The notes: generated by a model from the sequence alone, not told the origin. Positions 8,409 through 18,768 are shown, numbered from the stretch's first letter. The stretch is 64,000 nt of DNA from CAISIP01 sp043759735 (GCA_043759735.1 JAYUQC010000120.1:1-64000); one strand, 5' to 3'. A program made the numbers and translations.

Positions 8409-11400
8409 TCACCCGACCCAGCGCCTCGCGTTGTGCCACAGTTGCATCCACGGGCTGTGCCGGTCGCGCGCTTGATCGGTCCAGCTCAGCTGGATATTGC
8501 GGAACACCCGCTCGGGATGCGGCATCATGGCGGTGAACCGGCCATCCGGGGTTGTCACCGCCGTCAGTCCGTTGGCACTGCCATTGGGATTGAACGGATA
8601 GGCCTCGGTCGCCACGCCGTGATTGTCAGTAAATCGCATCGCAACCAGCACCTTGTCGGCGTCGCCACGGTTGGCAAAATTGGCAAAACCTTCGCCGTGC
8701 GCAACGGCGATCGGCATGCGGCTACCCGCCATGCCGCCGAGGAACAGCGACGGTGAATCCAGCACCTCGACCATCGATAGCCGGGCCTCGAAGCGCTCAC
8801 TCTGGTTGGTCGTGAAACGCGGCCAGTGATGGGCCCCGGGAATGATATCGGCCAGCTCGGCGAACATCTGGCAGCCATTGCACACGCCCAGACCAAACGT
8901 GTCAGTGCGGTCAAAAAAGCCGCGGAACTGGTCCAGCAATTGACCATGGAAGGTGATCGAGCGCGCCCATCCAATGCCCGCTCCCAGGGTGTCGCCATAA
9001 CTGAAACCACCGCAGGCAACGACGCCCTGGTAGTCGGCAAGCCGGGCCCGCCCGGCCAGCAGGTCGCTCATGTGCACATCGAATGCGTCAAAGCCCGCTT
9101 GCGTGAACGCATAGGCCATCTCTACATGCGAATTGACACCCTGCTCGCGCAGAACTGCCACTTTGGGCCGGGTCAGCATCAGCGCCGGCGTCGCGGGCGT
9201 GAAGGCCAATGCCACGTGCAGCCCCGGATCGGCAGGATCGCCGACGCCCTGGTGCTCACTGTCGGCGCCCAGGGGGTTGTCCCGTTGCCGACAGATCTTC
9301 CAGCTGACCGAGTCCCAGACCTGCTGCAGATCGCGCAGCGGGGCGCAAAACACCATGCCGGCATCGCGCCAGATCTGCACTTCACTGATGCCAGCGGTGA
9401 TCGCAGAGCCACTCGGCCGTGTCTTGCCGATGCAATGGCTGTGCTGGCTCAGGCCATGCTCGCGCAGTACCTGCATCACGGCCGTGCGCTCAGCGGTACG
9501 GATTTGCAGCACTGCGCCAAGCTCTTCGTTGAACAGTGCCCGCAGCGTCAACTCCTCGCGACGGGCATTGACCTGCGTCGCCCAGTTCTTGCTGTCACCG
9601 TACTCGGCGCGGCTGTCGCGAATGCCATCGCTTTCGGTGATCAGCAGGTCGACGTTGACCGAAACGCCCAGCTTGCCGGCAAACGCCATCTCGCAGAGAG
9701 TGGCGAACAGGCCGCCGTCGCTGCGGTCATGGTAGGCCAGGATCAGGCCGCGCGCGCGCAGCGCATTGACGGCCGCCACCAGGGCCACCAGCAGTTTCGG
9801 ATCGTCCAGATCCGGCGCCACATCGCCGACCTGCTCCAGCGTCTGGGCCAGGATGCTGCCCGCCATGCGCATGTTGCCGCAACCCAGGTCGACCAGCACC
9901 AGCGTGGAGTCGGGCTCGTTGGCGTCAAGCTGCGGCGTCAGGCTGGCGCGCACATCGTCCAGCGTCGCAAAGGCGCTGACGATCAAGGACACCGGTGACG
10001 TAACCTTGCGCTGTACGTCGCCCGCGGTGCCCGGCCACTGCGAACGCATTGACAAGGAATCCTTGCCGACCGGAATCGAGACGCCCAACGCCGGGCAAAG
10101 ATCCATTGCGATCGCCCGCACCGTTGCATACAGGTCGGCGTCCTCACCCGGTTCAGAACAGGCCGCCATCCAGTTGGCAGACAGTTTGACGCGCGCCAAC
10201 GCGATCGGCGCCGCCAGCAAGTTGGTGATCGCCTCGGCCACCGCCATCCGGCCCGACGCTGGCGCGTTCACCACGGCCAGCGGCGTGCGCTCACCCATCG
10301 CCATGGCCTCACCCCGAAAGCCCTGGAAGTCGGCCAGCGTGACCGCGCAGTCGGCCACGGGCACCTGCCAGGGGCCGACCATCTGGTCGCGGTGCGTCAG
10401 CCCGCCAACCGTCCGGTCACCAATGGTGATCAGGAAGCGCTTGGAGGCCACGGTGGGATGCGCCAAAACCGCGATACAGGCTTGCTGCAGGTCGGTGCCC
10501 GACAGGTCCAGTGCAGCGAAGCGCCGCGCCACGCTGCGTACATCGCGCTGCATCTTCGGTGGCTTGCCCAGCAGAACCTCCATCGGCATGGCAACCGGTG
10601 TCGCCTGCCCGATGTCATGCACCACCAAATCGCGCTCTTCGGTCGCCACACCGACAACGGCAAACGGACAACGCTCACGTTCGCAAAAGGCCGTGAACAA
10701 CGCCAGGGACTGCGGTGCGATCGCCAGCACATAGCGTTCCTGGCTTTCGTTGCTCCAGATTTCGCGCGGGCTCATGCCGGACTCGTCCAGCGGCACGGCA
10801 CGCAGGTCGAAGCGGGCGCCGCGGCCCGCGTCATGGGTCAACTCGGGAAAGGCATTGCTCAAGCCACCGGCGCCCACGTCATGAATCGCCAGCACCGGAT
10901 TGGACTCGCCCATGGCCTGGCAATGGTTGATTACCTCCTGGGCCCGGCGCTGCATTTCCGGGTTGCCGCGCTGTACCGAGTCAAAGTCCAGTGCGGTCGC
11001 ATTGGTACCCGTTGCCATGGAGCTGGCTGCACTGCCGCCCAGGCCGATGCGCATGCCCGGTCCGCCCAGCTGCAGCAGCAGACTGCCGGCGGGAAACGCC
11101 TTCTTGTGGGTCAGCAACGCATCGATCGAGCCCAGCCCGCCGGCCACCATGATCGGCTTGTGGTAGCCGCGCCAAATCGCATCGACGTCGGATTCAGCCC
11201 ACTGCTCGTACGCGCGAAAATAGCCCAAAAGATTGGGGCGGCCAAACTCGTTGTTGAACGCCGCGCCACCCAGCGGGCCATCGATCATGATCTGCAAGGC
11301 ACTGGCAATGTGATCGGGCTTGCCGTAGCCAGGCGCAGCCCCATCCCAGTGCAGTTTCGAGACAGTGAAACCGGTCAGACCGGCCTTGGGTCGGGAGCCG

Positions 11401-12485
11401 CGCCCGGTCGCGCCCTCGTCGCGGATTTCGCCACCGGCACCCGTGGCAGCGCCGGCAAAAGGTGATATCGCCGTCGGATGGTTATGCGTTTCCACCTTCA
11501 TCAGCACATGTTCCAAGCGGTCGTCCAACCGGTACAGCGGCGCGGCGCCGTCCGTTCCCGACTGCGCCACCAGCCGCTGCACAAGGCCGCCTTCCATCAC
11601 CGACGCGTTGTCCGAATAGGCCACCACCATATGCTGCGGATGCAACAAGTGGGTCTGGCGGATCATGCCGAACAGCGATTGCGGCTGCGCCACGCCGTCG
11701 ATGGTGAACTGCGCATTGAATATCTTGTGCCGGCAGTGTTCGCTGTTGGCCTGCGCAAACATCATCAACTCGACGTCGGTCGGGTTGCGCCGCAACTGCA
11801 TGAAGGCCTGCAACAGGTAGTCGATCTCGTCATCGGCCAATGCCAGGCCAAAACGCGTATCGGCCCGCTCGAGCGCCGCGCGCCCGCCTGCGAGCAGGTC
11901 GATATGCTCGAGCTTGGGAGCAGCAAGTTCGGCAAACAGCCGCCTCGCCTGCGCGCGATCGAACATCACGCTCTCGGTCATCCTGTCATGCAGCAGCGCC
12001 GCCAGCTTGTGCAGTTGCGCGGCCTCGAGTCTGGAGCCTGTGTGCGCCCCCAGCCCTGGCTTCGCCAGGCCCCCCGAAGGGGTGCAAGAAAACGTGGGAG
12101 CGGCCCGGCGTTTTCTTGGGAGCAGACCGCTCTTGAGGCTGATCCGGTACTCGACGATGCGCTCAATACGGTGCACATCCAGGCCACAGTTGTGCGCAAT
12201 ATCGGTAGCCTTGGAGGCCCAGGGCGACAGCGTGCCCAGGCGCGGTGTGACAACGATCAGCGGGCCATCCGTCGGTCCGACATAAGGTTCCCCGTAACAC
12301 AGCAGCGCGCTCAGTTGCTGCGCCGCCGGGCCGGACAGGGGCTGGTCCGACCAGACCAGATGCACATGGCGCGCATCGATGCGCGCGATCCGATCGGATA
12401 CCGCCTGCAGGCCGGACAGCAGTTGCTGCGCCCGAAAATGGCCAAGCGCGTTGCCGCCTTCGAATGGGGTGATGTTCTGGGTCAC
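8409..12485 (-). CDS. purL: Phosphoribosylformylglycinamidine synthase (large PurL) with in-frame repeat insertion
   Basis: Catalyses the fourth step of purine synthesis, FGAR + glutamine + ATP to FGAM, in the cytoplasm. All domains are present: N-terminal PurS-like part, two AIRS-type synthase halves (LMMFAQANSEHCRHKIFNA; VETHNHPTAISPF; SIPVGKDSLSM) and a C-terminal class I glutaminase with nucleophile in GVCNGCQM and histidine in AHGEG. The GTG start at 12485 gives TQNITPFEGGNAL, matching related proteins. An upstream in-frame ATG would overlap the divergent map start. About residues 121-147 are encoded by a palindromic repeat (12044-12123) that remains open in this frame and interrupts the usual sequence between SLKSGLL and AAQLHKLAALLHDRM. 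Confidence 0.93.
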   Translation of the reverse strand: MTQNITPFEGGNALGHFRAQQLLSGLQAVSDRIARIDARHVHLVWSDQPLSGPAAQQLSALLCYGEPYVGPTDGPLIVVTPRLGTLSPWASKATDIAHNCGLDVHRIERIVEYRISLKSGLLPRKRRAAPTFSCTPSGGLAKPGLGAHTGSRLEAAQLHKLAALLHDRMTESVMFDRAQARRLFAELAAPKLEHIDLLAGGRAALERADTRFGLALADDEIDYLLQAFMQLRRNPTDVELMMFAQANSEHCRHKIFNAQFTIDGVAQPQSLFGMIRQTHLLHPQHMVVAYSDNASVMEGGLVQRLVAQSGTDGAAPLYRLDDRLEHVLMKVETHNHPTAISPFAGAATGAGGEIRDEGATGRGSRPKAGLTGFTVSKLHWDGAAPGYGKPDHIASALQIMIDGPLGGAAFNNEFGRPNLLGYFRAYEQWAESDVDAIWRGYHKPIMVAGGLGSIDALLTHKKAFPAGSLLLQLGGPGMRIGLGGSAASSMATGTNATALDFDSVQRGNPEMQRRAQEVINHCQAMGESNPVLAIHDVGAGGLSNAFPELTHDAGRGARFDLRAVPLDESGMSPREIWSNESQERYVLAIAPQSLALFTAFCERERCPFAVVGVATEERDLVVHDIGQATPVAMPMEVLLGKPPKMQRDVRSVARRFAALDLSGTDLQQACIAVLAHPTVASKRFLITIGDRTVGGLTHRDQMVGPWQVPVADCAVTLADFQGFRGEAMAMGERTPLAVVNAPASGRMAVAEAITNLLAAPIALARVKLSANWMAACSEPGEDADLYATVRAIAMDLCPALGVSIPVGKDSLSMRSQWPGTAGDVQRKVTSPVSLIVSAFATLDDVRASLTPQLDANEPDSTLVLVDLGCGNMRMAGSILAQTLEQVGDVAPDLDDPKLLVALVAAVNALRARGLILAYHDRSDGGLFATLCEMAFAGKLGVSVNVDLLITESDGIRDSRAEYGDSKNWATQVNARREELTLRALFNEELGAVLQIRTAERTAVMQVLREHGLSQHSHCIGKTRPSGSAITAGISEVQIWRDAGMVFCAPLRDLQQVWDSVSWKICRQRDNPLGADSEHQGVGDPADPGLHVALAFTPATPALMLTRPKVAVLREQGVNSHVEMAYAFTQAGFDAFDVHMSDLLAGRARLADYQGVVACGGFSYGDTLGAGIGWARSITFHGQLLDQFRGFFDRTDTFGLGVCNGCQMFAELADIIPGAHHWPRFTTNQSERFEARLSMVEVLDSPSLFLGGMAGSRMPIAVAHGEGFANFANRGDADKVLVAMRFTDNHGVATEAYPFNPNGSANGLTAVTTPDGRFTAMMPHPERVFRNIQLSWTDQARDRHSPWMQLWHNARRWVG
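12044..12123. repeat. 80-bp palindromic repeat, copy B, inside purL
   Basis: About 74 of 80 positions match copy A near selO. Read on the purL strand it is open and encodes PRKRRAAPTFSCTPSGGLAK and then PGLGAH. The long stem is intact as CAAGAAAAC/GTTTTCTTG, with one base pair exchanged relative to copy A on both arms. The insertion therefore keeps both the purL frame and the hairpin. Confidence 0.88.
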
Positions 12486-12592
12486 GGGGTGGTCAGGAAA
12501 AAGTCGTGGCGCTTGTGAAGCCAAATCCGCAATCCTGGGATGGCCGGGCCGGCGGCGCAATTTTAGCGGGGCCGCAATGGGATAATTGAAGC

Positions 12593-13405
12593 ATGACAAT
12601 TACCTACAAGGACGCCGAGGGCGTCGCCGGCATGCGGGTTGCCGGCCGGCTTGCGGCAGAGGTCCTGGACTACCTGACGCCGCATGTGGTGGCAGGTGTC
12701 TCGACCAACCATCTCGACCAGCTGGCGCACGACTACATCACCCAGATCCAGCGCAGCATACCGGCTCCGCTGAACTACCGCGGTGGCGGCAATGTGCCTT
12801 ACCCCAAGTCGATCTGCACCTCGGTCAACCACCAGGTCTGCCACGGCATTCCCAACGACAAGCTGCTCAAGAAGGGCGATATCGTCAATATCGATATCAC
12901 CGTCATCAAGGACGGATGGCATGGCGATACCAGCCGCATGTTCGTCGTCGGCGAAACATCGATCGCAGCCCGACGGCTGTGCACGATCACCTACGAAGCG
13001 ATGTGGCGCGGCATTGTGATGGTGCGCCCGGGCGCCCGGTTGGGCGATATCGGCTGGGCGATTCAGAAATTCGCCGAATCGCAGGGCTTCAGCGTGGTGC
13101 GCGAGTTCTGCGGCCACGGCATCGGCAAGGTCTTCCACGAAGAGCCGCAGGTGCTGCATTACGGCAAACCGGGCACGCTGGAGGAACTCAGGCCCGGCAT
13201 GACATTCACCATCGAGCCGATGATCAATGCCGGGCGCAAGGATATCAAGGACGGGCCGGAAAAAGACGGTTGGACCATCGTCACCAAGGACCACTCGCTG
13301 TCAGCGCAATGGGAACATACGGTGCTGGTCACTCCAAGCGGCTACGAAATCATGACATTGTCTGCGGGCAGCCCCCCGCCCCCCGATTTTGTCGGCCCTG
13401 CCTGA
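12593..13405 (+). CDS. map: Type I methionine aminopeptidase
   Basis: Removes the initiator methionine from nascent proteins after deformylation; a cytosolic dimetal enzyme. The 270-residue protein shows the metal ligands in order: D in NIDITVIKDGWHGDTSRMF (two Asp), H in FCGHGIGKVFHEEP, E in FTIEPMIN and E in QWEHTVLV. The ATG at 12593 diverges from purL across a 107-bp shared control region. The 3' end overlaps the likely glnD start, a coupled arrangement. A proline-rich tail (SPPPPDF) is slightly longer than usual. Confidence 0.95.
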   Translation: MTITYKDAEGVAGMRVAGRLAAEVLDYLTPHVVAGVSTNHLDQLAHDYITQIQRSIPAPLNYRGGGNVPYPKSICTSVNHQVCHGIPNDKLLKKGDIVNIDITVIKDGWHGDTSRMFVVGETSIAARRLCTITYEAMWRGIVMVRPGARLGDIGWAIQKFAESQGFSVVREFCGHGIGKVFHEEPQVLHYGKPGTLEELRPGMTFTIEPMINAGRKDIKDGPEKDGWTIVTKDHSLSAQWEHTVLVTPSGYEIMTLSAGSPPPPDFVGPA

Positions 13406-16070
13406 ACCACCGCCGCTGCCGGACGCGTCGCCGCTGCGCGCGGTGAAGGAGCTGCGGGCGGATTTCCGCTCCAAGAAGCGCGTACTGCTGGCCACCATCA
13501 GCGCCAGCGTGGCCTCAACCCGGGCCGTGGGCAAGACACTGACCCAGCTGTCGAGCCTGGCTGACGCCACTTTGCGCACCTTGTGGGAGCAGTCCGGCCT
13601 GAGCGGTCCCTGCGCGTTGGTGGCGGTCGGCGGTTACGGGCGCGCCAAGTTGTTCCCGCATTCGGATGTCGACGTATTGCTGCTGCTTGCGGACGACCAG
13701 CGGCCCGAAAACGGCAACCGCCTGCAGTCGGGCATCGAGACTTTCATCGGCAGTTGCTGGGACACCGGGCTCGAGATCGGTTCGAGCGTGCGCACCGTGG
13801 CGCAATGCCTGGCCGAGGCCGAGAAGGACGTCACGGTGCAGACCTCGGTACTGGAGTCTCGGCTGGTGGTCGGCAATCGCAAGCTGTTCGAGCATTTGCG
13901 TGAGCGGCTGACGCAGACGATGGATCCGCACGCGTTCTTTGTCGCCAAGACGCTGGAAATGCGCCAGCGCCATAGCAAATACGAGGACACTCCTTACGCG
14001 CTGGAACCCAACTGCAAGGAATCCCCCGGCGGCTTGCGCGACCTGCAGATGCTGCTGTGGGTATCGAAGGCCGCGGGCATGGGCAAGAACTGGGACGAAC
14101 TCGCGCGCTCGGGCATGGCAACCCCGTTCGAGGTGCGCCAGATCAAACGCAATGAGGCCCTGATGCGGTTGATCCGCATGCGCCTGCACCTGATTGCCGA
14201 TCGGCGCGAGGATCGGCTGGTGTTCGACCTGCAAACCGCGGTGGCGGAGTCCTTCGGCTACCGCACGCCCACCGACGGCGCAGGTCCGTTTTCGGTCGGG
14301 TTGACCGAAACATCGGTCAAGTCCAGGCGCAGGATCACCGTCGTGCGCGCCAGCGAAGCCCTGATGCGCCGCTACTACTGGGCCGCCAAGGCGATCACGC
14401 AGCTCAACCAGATCGTGCTGCTCAACATGGAGGAACGCTTGTACGCGTCTGCTGCGCAGCCGCGCCCGATCAACGCCTGGTTCAATGAAAAAGCCGGGAT
14501 GATCGACGTTGTCAGCGATGACCTGTATGTGCGCGAGCCACACGCGATCCTGCAGACTTTTTTGCTGTACCAGACCACCAATGGCACCAAGGGGCTTTCC
14601 AGCCGGACGCTGCGCGCGCTGTACAACGCGCGCTCGGTGATGGACGCCAAATTCCGCAATGATCCGGTCAACCGCGCAACGTTTCTGCAGATCATCCTTC
14701 AGCACGACGGTCTGACCCATGCGATGCGGCTGATGAACCAGACCTCGGTGCTGGGGCGCTATCTGTGGGTGTTTCGGCGCATCGTGGGCCAGATGCAGCA
14801 CGACCTGTTCCATGTCTACACGGTGGATCAGCACATCCTGATGGTGTTGCGCAACATGCGGCGGTTTTTCATCGTCGAGCACGCACATGAATACCCCCTG
14901 TGCTCGCAATTGGCCGCAGGCTGGGACAAGCCCTGGATCCTGTACCTGGCCGCCTTGTTCCATGACATCGCCAAGGGCCGGGGCGGCGACCATTCAAAAC
15001 TGGGAGCCAGCAGTGTGCGGATTTTCTGCCGCCAGCACGGCATCGCGCGCGAGGACGCGCGCATGATCGAATTTCTGGTGCAAGAGCATCTGTCGATGAG
15101 CCATACCGCGCAAAAGGCCGATCTCAGCGATCCGGACGTGGTGCTGAAATTCGCGGCCAAGGTCGGCAACGAAAGACGCCTGACCGCCCTGTATCTGCTG
15201 ACCGTGGCCGATATCCGGGGTACATCGCCCAAGGTCTGGAACGCCTGGAAGGGCAAGCTGCTCGAAGATCTGTACAAGCTCACATCGCGGGCGCTCGGCG
15301 GCGAGGCGCCCGACCCGCAGGCTGAGGTGGAAGCGCGCAAACGCGAGGCGCTGGTGATGATCGCGTTATATGCGCTGCCGCATGAGGCACACAAGAAGTT
15401 GTGGGACACGCTCGATGTAGGCTATTTCATGCGCCACGATGCCGCCGACATCGCCTGGCATACCCGGCACCTGTCGCGCCATGTGGGCTCCGACAAGCCA
15501 GTGGTGCGGGCGCGCCGCTCACCGGTCGGAGAAGGCCTGCAGATCATGGTCTACACGCGTGACCAGAGCGACCTGTTCGCCCGCATCTGCGGCTTCTTCG
15601 ACCATGGCGGCTTCAGCATCCTGGACGCGCGCATCCACACCGCACGCAATGGCTATGCGCTCGACACGTTTCAGGTCGTCACCTCGGCCATGCCGGAGCA
15701 CTACCACGAACTCACCAGCATGGTGGAGATCGGCCTGGCGGCGGCGATTGCCGACTCCACGCCCTTGCGCGAGCCCGGCCGTGGGCGGGTCTCACGCCGC
15801 GTCAAGAGTTTCCCGATCACACCGCGGGTGACCTTGCGTCCGGACGAAAAAGGCCAGCGCTGGCTGCTCAACATCACCGCCAGCGACAGCGTCGGCCTGT
15901 TGTACGCGGTGGCCCGGGTATTGGCCAGGCATGACATCAACCTGCAGTTGGCCAAGATCGCGACGCTCGGCGAACGGGTCGACGACACCTTCCTGATCGA
16001 CGGGGCGCAGCTGCAGTACAACCGCAAGCAGATCGAGGTCGAGACGGAATTGCTGCAGGCCCTGGGCTGA
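13389..16070 (+). CDS. glnD: [Protein-PII] uridylyltransferase / uridylyl-removing enzyme GlnD
   Basis: Bifunctional nitrogen sensor that uridylylates PII under low glutamine and removes UMP when glutamine is high. Domains in order: nucleotidyltransferase with GGYGRAKLFPHSDVDVLLL (about residues 78-96); a helical linker; an HD hydrolase domain with LFHDIAKGRGGDHSKLG (about 530-546); two C-terminal ACT domains (IMVYTRDQSDLFARICGFF; LLNITASDSVGLLYAVARVL). Length is 893 residues from a TTG start at 13389, which overlaps the end of map by 17 bases. A GTG at 13443 is an alternative. It is the only gene between map and the convergent def. Confidence 0.94.
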   Translation: MSALPEPPPLPDASPLRAVKELRADFRSKKRVLLATISASVASTRAVGKTLTQLSSLADATLRTLWEQSGLSGPCALVAVGGYGRAKLFPHSDVDVLLLLADDQRPENGNRLQSGIETFIGSCWDTGLEIGSSVRTVAQCLAEAEKDVTVQTSVLESRLVVGNRKLFEHLRERLTQTMDPHAFFVAKTLEMRQRHSKYEDTPYALEPNCKESPGGLRDLQMLLWVSKAAGMGKNWDELARSGMATPFEVRQIKRNEALMRLIRMRLHLIADRREDRLVFDLQTAVAESFGYRTPTDGAGPFSVGLTETSVKSRRRITVVRASEALMRRYYWAAKAITQLNQIVLLNMEERLYASAAQPRPINAWFNEKAGMIDVVSDDLYVREPHAILQTFLLYQTTNGTKGLSSRTLRALYNARSVMDAKFRNDPVNRATFLQIILQHDGLTHAMRLMNQTSVLGRYLWVFRRIVGQMQHDLFHVYTVDQHILMVLRNMRRFFIVEHAHEYPLCSQLAAGWDKPWILYLAALFHDIAKGRGGDHSKLGASSVRIFCRQHGIAREDARMIEFLVQEHLSMSHTAQKADLSDPDVVLKFAAKVGNERRLTALYLLTVADIRGTSPKVWNAWKGKLLEDLYKLTSRALGGEAPDPQAEVEARKREALVMIALYALPHEAHKKLWDTLDVGYFMRHDAADIAWHTRHLSRHVGSDKPVVRARRSPVGEGLQIMVYTRDQSDLFARICGFFDHGGFSILDARIHTARNGYALDTFQVVTSAMPEHYHELTSMVEIGLAAAIADSTPLREPGRGRVSRRVKSFPITPRVTLRPDEKGQRWLLNITASDSVGLLYAVARVLARHDINLQLAKIATLGERVDDTFLIDGAQLQYNRKQIEVETELLQALG

Positions 16071-16104
16071 GGCAGTTGATCCCCTGCCGCCCGCCAAGAA
16101 GCTG

Positions 16105-16659
16105 TCAGTCGTCGCCAGTCTGATCCAAACCCGGGAACAGCACCGAGGTAAAGCCAAACCGGCTGAAGTCGCGCACCCGCATCGGATACAGCACACCGAT
16201 CAGATGGTCACACTCATGCTGCACGACCCGCGCATGAAAGCCATCGACCTCGCGTTCAATCGCATCACCGTACTGGTCGAAGCCGGCATAACGCACCCGG
16301 CCATGGCGCGGCACGACCGCGCGCAGGCCCGGCACCGACAGACAGCCTTCCCAGTCCTCTACCAAGTCAGCAGTGCCGTCGGCATCGGGCAGCGGCGTGA
16401 GGACCGGGTTCACCAGCACGGTGCGCGGAATCGGTGGCGCATCCGGATACCGCACGTTCACCGCATTGCTGCCAAAGATCACCAATTGCAGGTCCACGCC
16501 AATCTGTGGCGCGGCCAGACCAGCACCGTCGGCCGCGTGCATCGTGTCGAGCATGTCGGTGATCAGCCGGTGCAGTTGGTCCGTATCGAATTGCCGCACA
16601 GGTTGTGCGATACGCAGCAGGCGCGCATCGCCCATTTTGAGGATTTCACGCACTGCCAT
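16105..16659 (-). CDS. def: Peptide deformylase
   Basis: Removes the formyl group from nascent N-terminal methionine; an Fe2+/Zn2+ metallohydrolase. All three motifs are seen: GAGLAAPQIGV, EGCLSVPG (metal-binding Cys) and QHECDHLIGV (two His and catalytic Glu). The ATG at 16659 is chosen because AAGGAG lies seven bases upstream; the longer frame has no such site. The start overlaps the 3' end of ligA by 14 bases, suggesting translational coupling. Length is 184 residues. It is the last gene of the smc-zipA-ligA-def run, convergent with glnD. Confidence 0.94.
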   Translation of the reverse strand: MAVREILKMGDARLLRIAQPVRQFDTDQLHRLITDMLDTMHAADGAGLAAPQIGVDLQLVIFGSNAVNVRYPDAPPIPRTVLVNPVLTPLPDADGTADLVEDWEGCLSVPGLRAVVPRHGRVRYAGFDQYGDAIEREVDGFHARVVQHECDHLIGVLYPMRVRDFSRFGFTSVLFPGLDQTGDD

Positions 16660-18736
16660 CGAGCATCTCCTTGAGCTGTGTTTCATCGATTACCGGCACG
16701 CCCAGCGCCAGCGCCTTGTCGAGCTTGCCACCGGATTGCGCACCGGACACCACGAAATCGGTCTTCATGCTGACCGAGCCAGCAACCTTGCCGCCGGCAC
16801 GCTCGATCATCTCCTTGACTTGTTCGCGTCCCATGGACGGCAAAGTACCGGTGACGACGAAGGTCTTGCCCGACAGCGGCAAAGCGACTCTCGGTGCCGG
16901 CTCTGCCTCCTCCCAGGACACGCCACAGGCTCGCAGCTGTTCGACCACTTCGCGGTTGTGCGCCTGGGCAAAGAAGGTATGCAGGCTTTCAGCCACGGTC
17001 GGTCCCACATCATCGACCTCCAGGTACTGCTCCACGCTCGCATCCATGATCGCGTCGAGTTTGCCGAAATGGCGCGCCAGCTCCTTGGCGGTTGCCTCAC
17101 CCACATGGCGAATACCCAAGCCAAACAGAAATCGCGGCAGCGTCGTCTGCTTGGACATTTCCAGTGCGTCGAGCACGTTGCGCGCCGATTTGTCGGCCAT
17201 CCGCTCCAGGCCGGTCAACGCGGCCAGGCCCAGCCGGTACAGGTCGGGCAAGGTCCGGACAAGCTGGCCATCCACCAGCTGATCGACCAGCTTTTCGCCC
17301 AGCCCTTCGACTTCAACCGCGCGACGCTGCGCAAAATGCAGGATGGCCTGCTTGCGCTGGGCCCCGCAGAACAGACCGCCGCTGCACCGGTAGTCGGCCT
17401 CGCCCTCCTCGCGCACTGCCTGCGATCCGCACACCGGGCATGCGCGCGGCATGGTGAAGGGCTGGGCGTTTGCGGCCCGCTTGTCGGCCAACACCGACAC
17501 CAGCTCCGGTATCACGTCGCCCGCGCGCCGCACGATCACGGTGTCGCCGATGCGCACGTCCTTGCGGCGGGCTTCATCCTCGTTGTGCAGGGTCGCATTG
17601 GTCACGGTCACACCGCCAACGAACACCGGCGCCAGCTTGGCGACCGGCGTGAGCTTGCCGGTGCGCCCGACCTGGACCTCGATACCCAGCACGGTCGTCA
17701 TCTGCTCCTGTGCCGGGTATTTGTGCGCCACCGCCCAGCGCGGTTCGCGACTCACAAATCCCAGTCGCCGCTGCAGGGCGATCTGGTTGACCTTGTACAC
17801 CACGCCATCGATGTCAAAGCCCAGCCTGTCGCGCATTGCGCCTACACGTGCATGGTAGGCGGCCAGCGCTTGCGGGCCACTCGCCATTTCCACCAGGTCG
17901 CTGACCGGAAAGCCCCAGGCACGCAAGCACTGCAACAATGCAAAATGCTCGACAAATGCCGGTCCGCCGTCGTCGGGACCTGTTACCAGGCCCAGACCAT
18001 AGGCAAAAAAGCTTAGTGGCCGTTGCGCGGCAATGGCAGGGTCGAGTTGGCGCACCGCGCCGGCCGCGGCATTGCGCGGGTTGACGAAAGTTTTCTCGCC
18101 CTTGGCGCCGGCGGCGATTTTCTCGCGTTGTGACGCGTTCAGGCGCTCGAAATCGTCGCGCCGCAGATAGACTTCACCGCGCACCTCCAGCAGCGCCGGC
18201 GCGTCCGCCGGCAGGCGCAGCGGAATCTGTCCGATAGTGCGGATGTTCTGCGTCACATCCTCGCCGGTCTCGCCGTCGCCACGGGTGGCGGCCTGTACCA
18301 GCACCCGGTCCTCATAACGCAGGCTCATTGCGAGACCGTCGAACTTGGGCTCGGCCACATATTCCAGCGCCGGCGCGTCCGGATTCAATCCCAGTTCACG
18401 GCGCAATCGCGCATCGAATGCCTGCGCGCCGCTGGCCTGGGTATCGGTCTCGGTGCGGATACTGAGCATCGGCAGCGCATGGCGCACCGATGCAAATTGC
18501 GCCAATGGTGCGCCGCCCACCCGCTGGGTCGGCGAGTCCGCGCGCCGCAAATCGGGGCGATGTTGCTCGATCGCCTGCAGTTCCTGGAACAACTGGTCAT
18601 ATTGCGCGTCGGCTATCAGTGGATCGTCCAGCACATAGTACTGGTGCGCATGCCGATGCAGGGTCGCGCGTAGCCAGTCCACCCGCGCGCTATCCACATC
18701 GGCGTCGCCATCGACCGGGCTGGGTTTATGCGTCAT
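16646..18736 (-). CDS. ligA: NAD-dependent DNA ligase LigA
   Basis: Seals nicks in replication and repair using NAD+. The 696-residue protein has the adenylation lysine in AEPKFDGLAMSL (Lys131), the NAD-binding Ia segment near YYVLDDPLIADAQYD, the OB fold (VGRTGKLTPVAKL), a four-cysteine zinc site (CPVCGS ... CSGGLFCGAQ), helix-hairpin-helix repeats and a C-terminal BRCT domain (SGKTFVVTGTLPSMGREQV). It is complete, with no sign of damage. It lies 32 bases downstream of zipA and overlaps def. Confidence 0.96.
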   Translation of the reverse strand: MTHKPSPVDGDADVDSARVDWLRATLHRHAHQYYVLDDPLIADAQYDQLFQELQAIEQHRPDLRRADSPTQRVGGAPLAQFASVRHALPMLSIRTETDTQASGAQAFDARLRRELGLNPDAPALEYVAEPKFDGLAMSLRYEDRVLVQAATRGDGETGEDVTQNIRTIGQIPLRLPADAPALLEVRGEVYLRRDDFERLNASQREKIAAGAKGEKTFVNPRNAAAGAVRQLDPAIAAQRPLSFFAYGLGLVTGPDDGGPAFVEHFALLQCLRAWGFPVSDLVEMASGPQALAAYHARVGAMRDRLGFDIDGVVYKVNQIALQRRLGFVSREPRWAVAHKYPAQEQMTTVLGIEVQVGRTGKLTPVAKLAPVFVGGVTVTNATLHNEDEARRKDVRIGDTVIVRRAGDVIPELVSVLADKRAANAQPFTMPRACPVCGSQAVREEGEADYRCSGGLFCGAQRKQAILHFAQRRAVEVEGLGEKLVDQLVDGQLVRTLPDLYRLGLAALTGLERMADKSARNVLDALEMSKQTTLPRFLFGLGIRHVGEATAKELARHFGKLDAIMDASVEQYLEVDDVGPTVAESLHTFFAQAHNREVVEQLRACGVSWEEAEPAPRVALPLSGKTFVVTGTLPSMGREQVKEMIERAGGKVAGSVSMKTDFVVSGAQSGGKLDKALALGVPVIDETQLKEMLDGSA

Positions 18737-18768
18737 CGCTGCAGCCCTGCAGGTGTGCCGCGCGGGCC

